A stretch of 6,792 bases of DNA, from positions 30,898 through 37,689 of the forward strand of contig MEXZ01000121.1 of the NCBI GenBank assembly GCA_001773855.1, given 5' to 3'. Shown piece by piece: positions 5,969-6,792 of this stretch. Numbering within the stretch: position 1 is the stretch's first letter; the number at the start of each line of letters is the position of its first letter. The notes under the pieces were generated by a model that saw only the letters and a program-made list of their open reading frames with translations, was not told where the DNA came from and did not search any database. Source of the DNA: Candidatus Aminicenantes bacterium RBG_13_64_14. GTDB lineage: Bacteria; Acidobacteriota; Aminicenantia; Aminicenantales; Saccharicenantaceae. A program made the position numbers and the translations under genes.

Positions 5969-6016
5969 CTATTTTTTCTTGGCCGGCTTCTTCGCGGCCT
6001 CTTTTGTAATTTTCAT
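5969..6016 (-). CDS. Tiny lysine-rich ORF (15 aa), doubtful
   Basis: An ATG-to-TAG frame of 15 codons lies in the 82-base gap before nfu and reads MKITKEAAKKPAKKK. A GGTGG lies eight bases upstream. The composition (seven Lys of 15) resembles the basic tails of nucleic-acid-binding proteins. It is in the same frame as the upstream DUF438/PAS gene but separated from it by two stop codons, TGA at 6041-6043 and TGA at 6017-6019. It also conflicts with the promoter proposed at 6016-6044, whose transcript would start after this ATG. It may be a leader peptide, a relic of a lost C-terminal tail, or chance. Confidence 0.2.
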   Translation of the reverse strand: MKITKEAAKKPAKKK

Positions 6017-6044
6017 TCATACCACCGTGTCCGGGGGAAGTCAA
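6016..6044 (-). promoter_or_regulatory. Candidate sigma70-type promoter for the nfu-iscS-iscU operon
   Basis: On the minus strand TTGACT (6039-6044, five of six matches to TTGACA) is followed after exactly 17 bases by TATGAA (6016-6021, four of six to TATAAT). Transcription would begin near 6009 and leave a leader of about 50 bases before nfu. The TGA stop of the upstream DUF438/PAS gene lies inside the -35 box. This is the best spaced promoter-like pair in the window and would allow the Fe-S operon to be expressed independently of the genes upstream. No IscR-type site is evident to me. Confidence 0.45.
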
Positions 6045-6592
6045 ACATCCAGGCCGGGCGGGTCCCAGTCGAGGAGACGCTTCTCTCCACGGAGGGCCCG
6101 GATGCCGGTCACGTCCTGGCTGACTTCGAGCGAGCCCCGGTACTTGCCCCCGCCATCCCTCAGGGCGAAATAGCGGATGTGGATGAACTTCCCGTTCAAC
6201 TCGATCCAGAACTCCGCGGCGTCCCGGCTTCCGTCCCGGAAGGCGGTCAGGATCTGAGTGACCACGTCGAGGCTCTTGGGCGGGTGGCAGTTCTGGACCT
6301 TCCGCCCGATGACCCCGGGCGTACGGGGGAAAATCCTCTCCCGGGTTGCCGAGTAAAAGACGACGGTGTCGTTCTCGTCGACGAAGGAAATGTCCACGGG
6401 AAGGTTGGTCAGCAGGAGGTTGACCTGCTCCGCGCTCAGGACTCCCGTATCGAGGGCCAGCCGGTTTCCTTCGGCCATGAGCTCCTGCTCCATCGCCGCG
6501 ATCTCTCCTCCGGAGACGTCGCCGCCCCGATGGAGGTCGCGGATGATATCCTTCAGGACTTCCTTCTTATCGGTCTTATCGTCGATGATCAT
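6041..6592 (-). CDS. Short DUF438/PAS-domain protein lacking the hemerythrin domain
   Basis: A 183-residue protein in two parts. Residues about 8-42 (KKEVLKDIIRDLHRG, then EIAAMEQELMAEG) resemble the DUF438 N-terminal region. Residues about 46-172 resemble the PAS domain that ends DUF438 proteins: LDTGVLSAEQVNLLLTNLPV, the PAS start DISFVDENDTVVFYS, and the signature NCHPPKSLDVV (H103) followed by AEFWIELNGKFIHIRYFALRD. Full family members are, from memory, 400 residues or more and carry a hemerythrin-like oxygen- or iron-binding domain between these parts; here the two parts are nearly joined. It probably senses a ligand or redox state in the cytoplasm. No output domain is visible. The start at 6592 has GAGGTG upstream; an in-frame GTG at 6607 lies in that ribosome site and is rejected. 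It sits between alr and the Fe-S operon. Confidence 0.8.
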   Translation of the reverse strand: MIIDDKTDKKEVLKDIIRDLHRGGDVSGGEIAAMEQELMAEGNRLALDTGVLSAEQVNLLLTNLPVDISFVDENDTVVFYSATRERIFPRTPGVIGRKVQNCHPPKSLDVVTQILTAFRDGSRDAAEFWIELNGKFIHIRYFALRDGGGKYRGSLEVSQDVTGIRALRGEKRLLDWDPPGLDV

Positions 6593-6615
6593 GGTTTCAC
6601 CTCTCACTACTAGCC

Positions 6616-6621
6616 ATTATA
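6616..6621 (-). promoter_or_regulatory. Candidate -10 box (TATAAT) for the DUF438/PAS gene
   Basis: A perfect TATAAT on the minus strand lies 23 bases before the ATG at 6592, giving a leader of about 16 bases that includes the GAGGTG ribosome site. The hexamer 17 bases upstream (6639-6644, TACTAT) is a poor -35. A second TATAAT lies at 6652-6657. The whole stretch 6608-6670 is far more AT-rich than the coding regions, as expected for a promoter region after alr. Confidence 0.4.
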
Positions 6622-6630
6622 TAATAAATC

Positions 6631-6645
6631 CTACTTAAATAGTAG
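6631..6645. repeat. Inverted repeat CTACT-TAAAT-AGTAG upstream of the DUF438/PAS gene
   Basis: Five-base arms CTACT (6631-6635) and AGTAG (6641-6645) flank a TAAAT spacer in the only long AT-rich gap of the window. The repeat overlaps the position where a -35 box would be for the TATAAT at 6616-6621, so it could be an operator or activator site. A related CTACTAG occurs at 6607-6613. No regulator is assigned and the arms are short. Confidence 0.3.
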
Positions 6646-6700
6646 TATTTGATTATATTTTTTTTCATATCCTCGAACGCGGATGACCCCCGAGGCACCT

Positions 6701-6792
6701 TCAGACGACGACGCGCGGCACGAGCGGGTTGATCCGGGAGAGGATCTCGTAGCTGATCGTCCCGGCGAGCGCGGCCAGGTCCTCGGCCGCAA
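6701..6792 (-). CDS. alr: Alanine racemase, C-terminal 29 residues
   Basis: Only the end of the gene is in the window; its start lies beyond the right edge. The translated tail AAEDLAALAGTISYEILSRI followed by NPLVPRVVV and TGA matches the conserved end of PLP-dependent alanine racemases, where a T-I-x-Y-E-[IL]-L-[TS]-R-[IL] motif precedes a short R-V-P-R tail. The enzyme makes D-alanine for peptidoglycan. The stop lies 108 bases before the DUF438/PAS start, and no intrinsic terminator is visible between them, so read-through into the downstream genes is possible. A fused MurF-Alr protein cannot be excluded because the N-terminus is not seen. Confidence 0.85.
   Translation of the reverse strand, partial: AAEDLAALAGTISYEILSRINPLVPRVVV

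Noticed and set aside
5981..6014. Plus-strand hairpin GGCCG/CGGCC followed by TCTTTTG and TTTT, resembling an intrinsic terminator
   Set aside because: There is no plus-strand gene for it to terminate; read on the minus strand the tract is A-rich and not a terminator.
6041..6043. Selenocysteine or read-through of TGA at the end of the DUF438/PAS gene into the lysine-rich frame
   Set aside because: A second in-frame TGA follows eight codons later and no SECIS-like hairpin is apparent; two recodings in a row are very unlikely.
6658..6695. CCTCG/CGAGG hairpin beside a T-run after alr, considered as the alr terminator
   Set aside because: In the alr direction the run after the stem is A, not U, and the loop is 15 bases, so it does not have the form of an intrinsic terminator.
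1..6792. CRISPR array, tRNA or rRNA genes, insertion sequences, toxin-antitoxin or phage genes
   Set aside because: I saw no spaced direct repeats, no cloverleaf-type sequence, no transposase motifs and no terminal repeats; nearly the whole window is accounted for by housekeeping-type genes.

Overview
This GC-rich window carries ten protein genes, eight complete and two cut by the window edges, all on the minus strand. They appear to form one or two transcription units read from high to low coordinates. The proteins suggest an anaerobic or microaerophilic bacterium: an IscU/IscS/Nfu iron-sulfur assembly set, quinolinate synthase, two rubrerythrin-family di-iron proteins, a 4Fe-4S endonuclease III and a radical-SAM enzyme of the AmmeMemoRadiSam family. 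Long high-GC reading frames on the plus strand are shadows of the real genes. An uncultured anaerobic lineage such as Acidobacteriota/Aminicenantes or Desulfobacterota would fit, but the sequence alone does not settle the taxonomy.

Layout in order of transcription: the last 29 codons of alanine racemase (6701-6792); an AT-rich gap with a candidate promoter and a small inverted repeat (6593-6700); a short DUF438/PAS protein (6041-6592); a gap with a good -35/-10 pair and a 15-codon lysine-rich ORF (5959-6040); nfu (5737-5958); an iscS-like gene (4488-5669); an iscU-like scaffold with a zinc-ribbon tail (3916-4488); nadA (2973-3893); rubrerythrin (2456-2959); a second ferritin-like protein (1923-2432); nth (1241-1900); amrS (231-1244); a gap with a TATAAT box and palindromes (168-230); and the first 55 codons of an exported protein (1-167). 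From nfu to amrS the gaps are 67 nt or less. iscS/iscU and nth/amrS overlap (TAATG and ATGA), so an operon with translational coupling is likely.

The genes fit together as makers and users of Fe-S clusters. IscS, IscU and Nfu would build and deliver clusters, NadA, Nth and AmrS are 4Fe-4S enzymes, and the rubrerythrins would protect them from peroxide.

The most notable observation is in the cysteine desulfurase. It keeps the overall IscS sequence and the sulfur-carrying Cys (C325), but the PLP Schiff-base lysine is Gln (Q202), and the residues matching E. coli IscS N155, Q183, S203, H205 and R356 are Ser, Ala, Ala, Asp and Gln. Both the cofactor site and the substrate-carboxylate site look dismantled, while the partner IscU keeps all its cluster ligands and gains four CxxC knuckles. 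This suggests an Fe-S assembly pair that does not take sulfur from cysteine by PLP chemistry, perhaps using free sulfide. A similar PLP-lysine loss has been described, as I recall, for Archaeoglobus fulgidus IscS.
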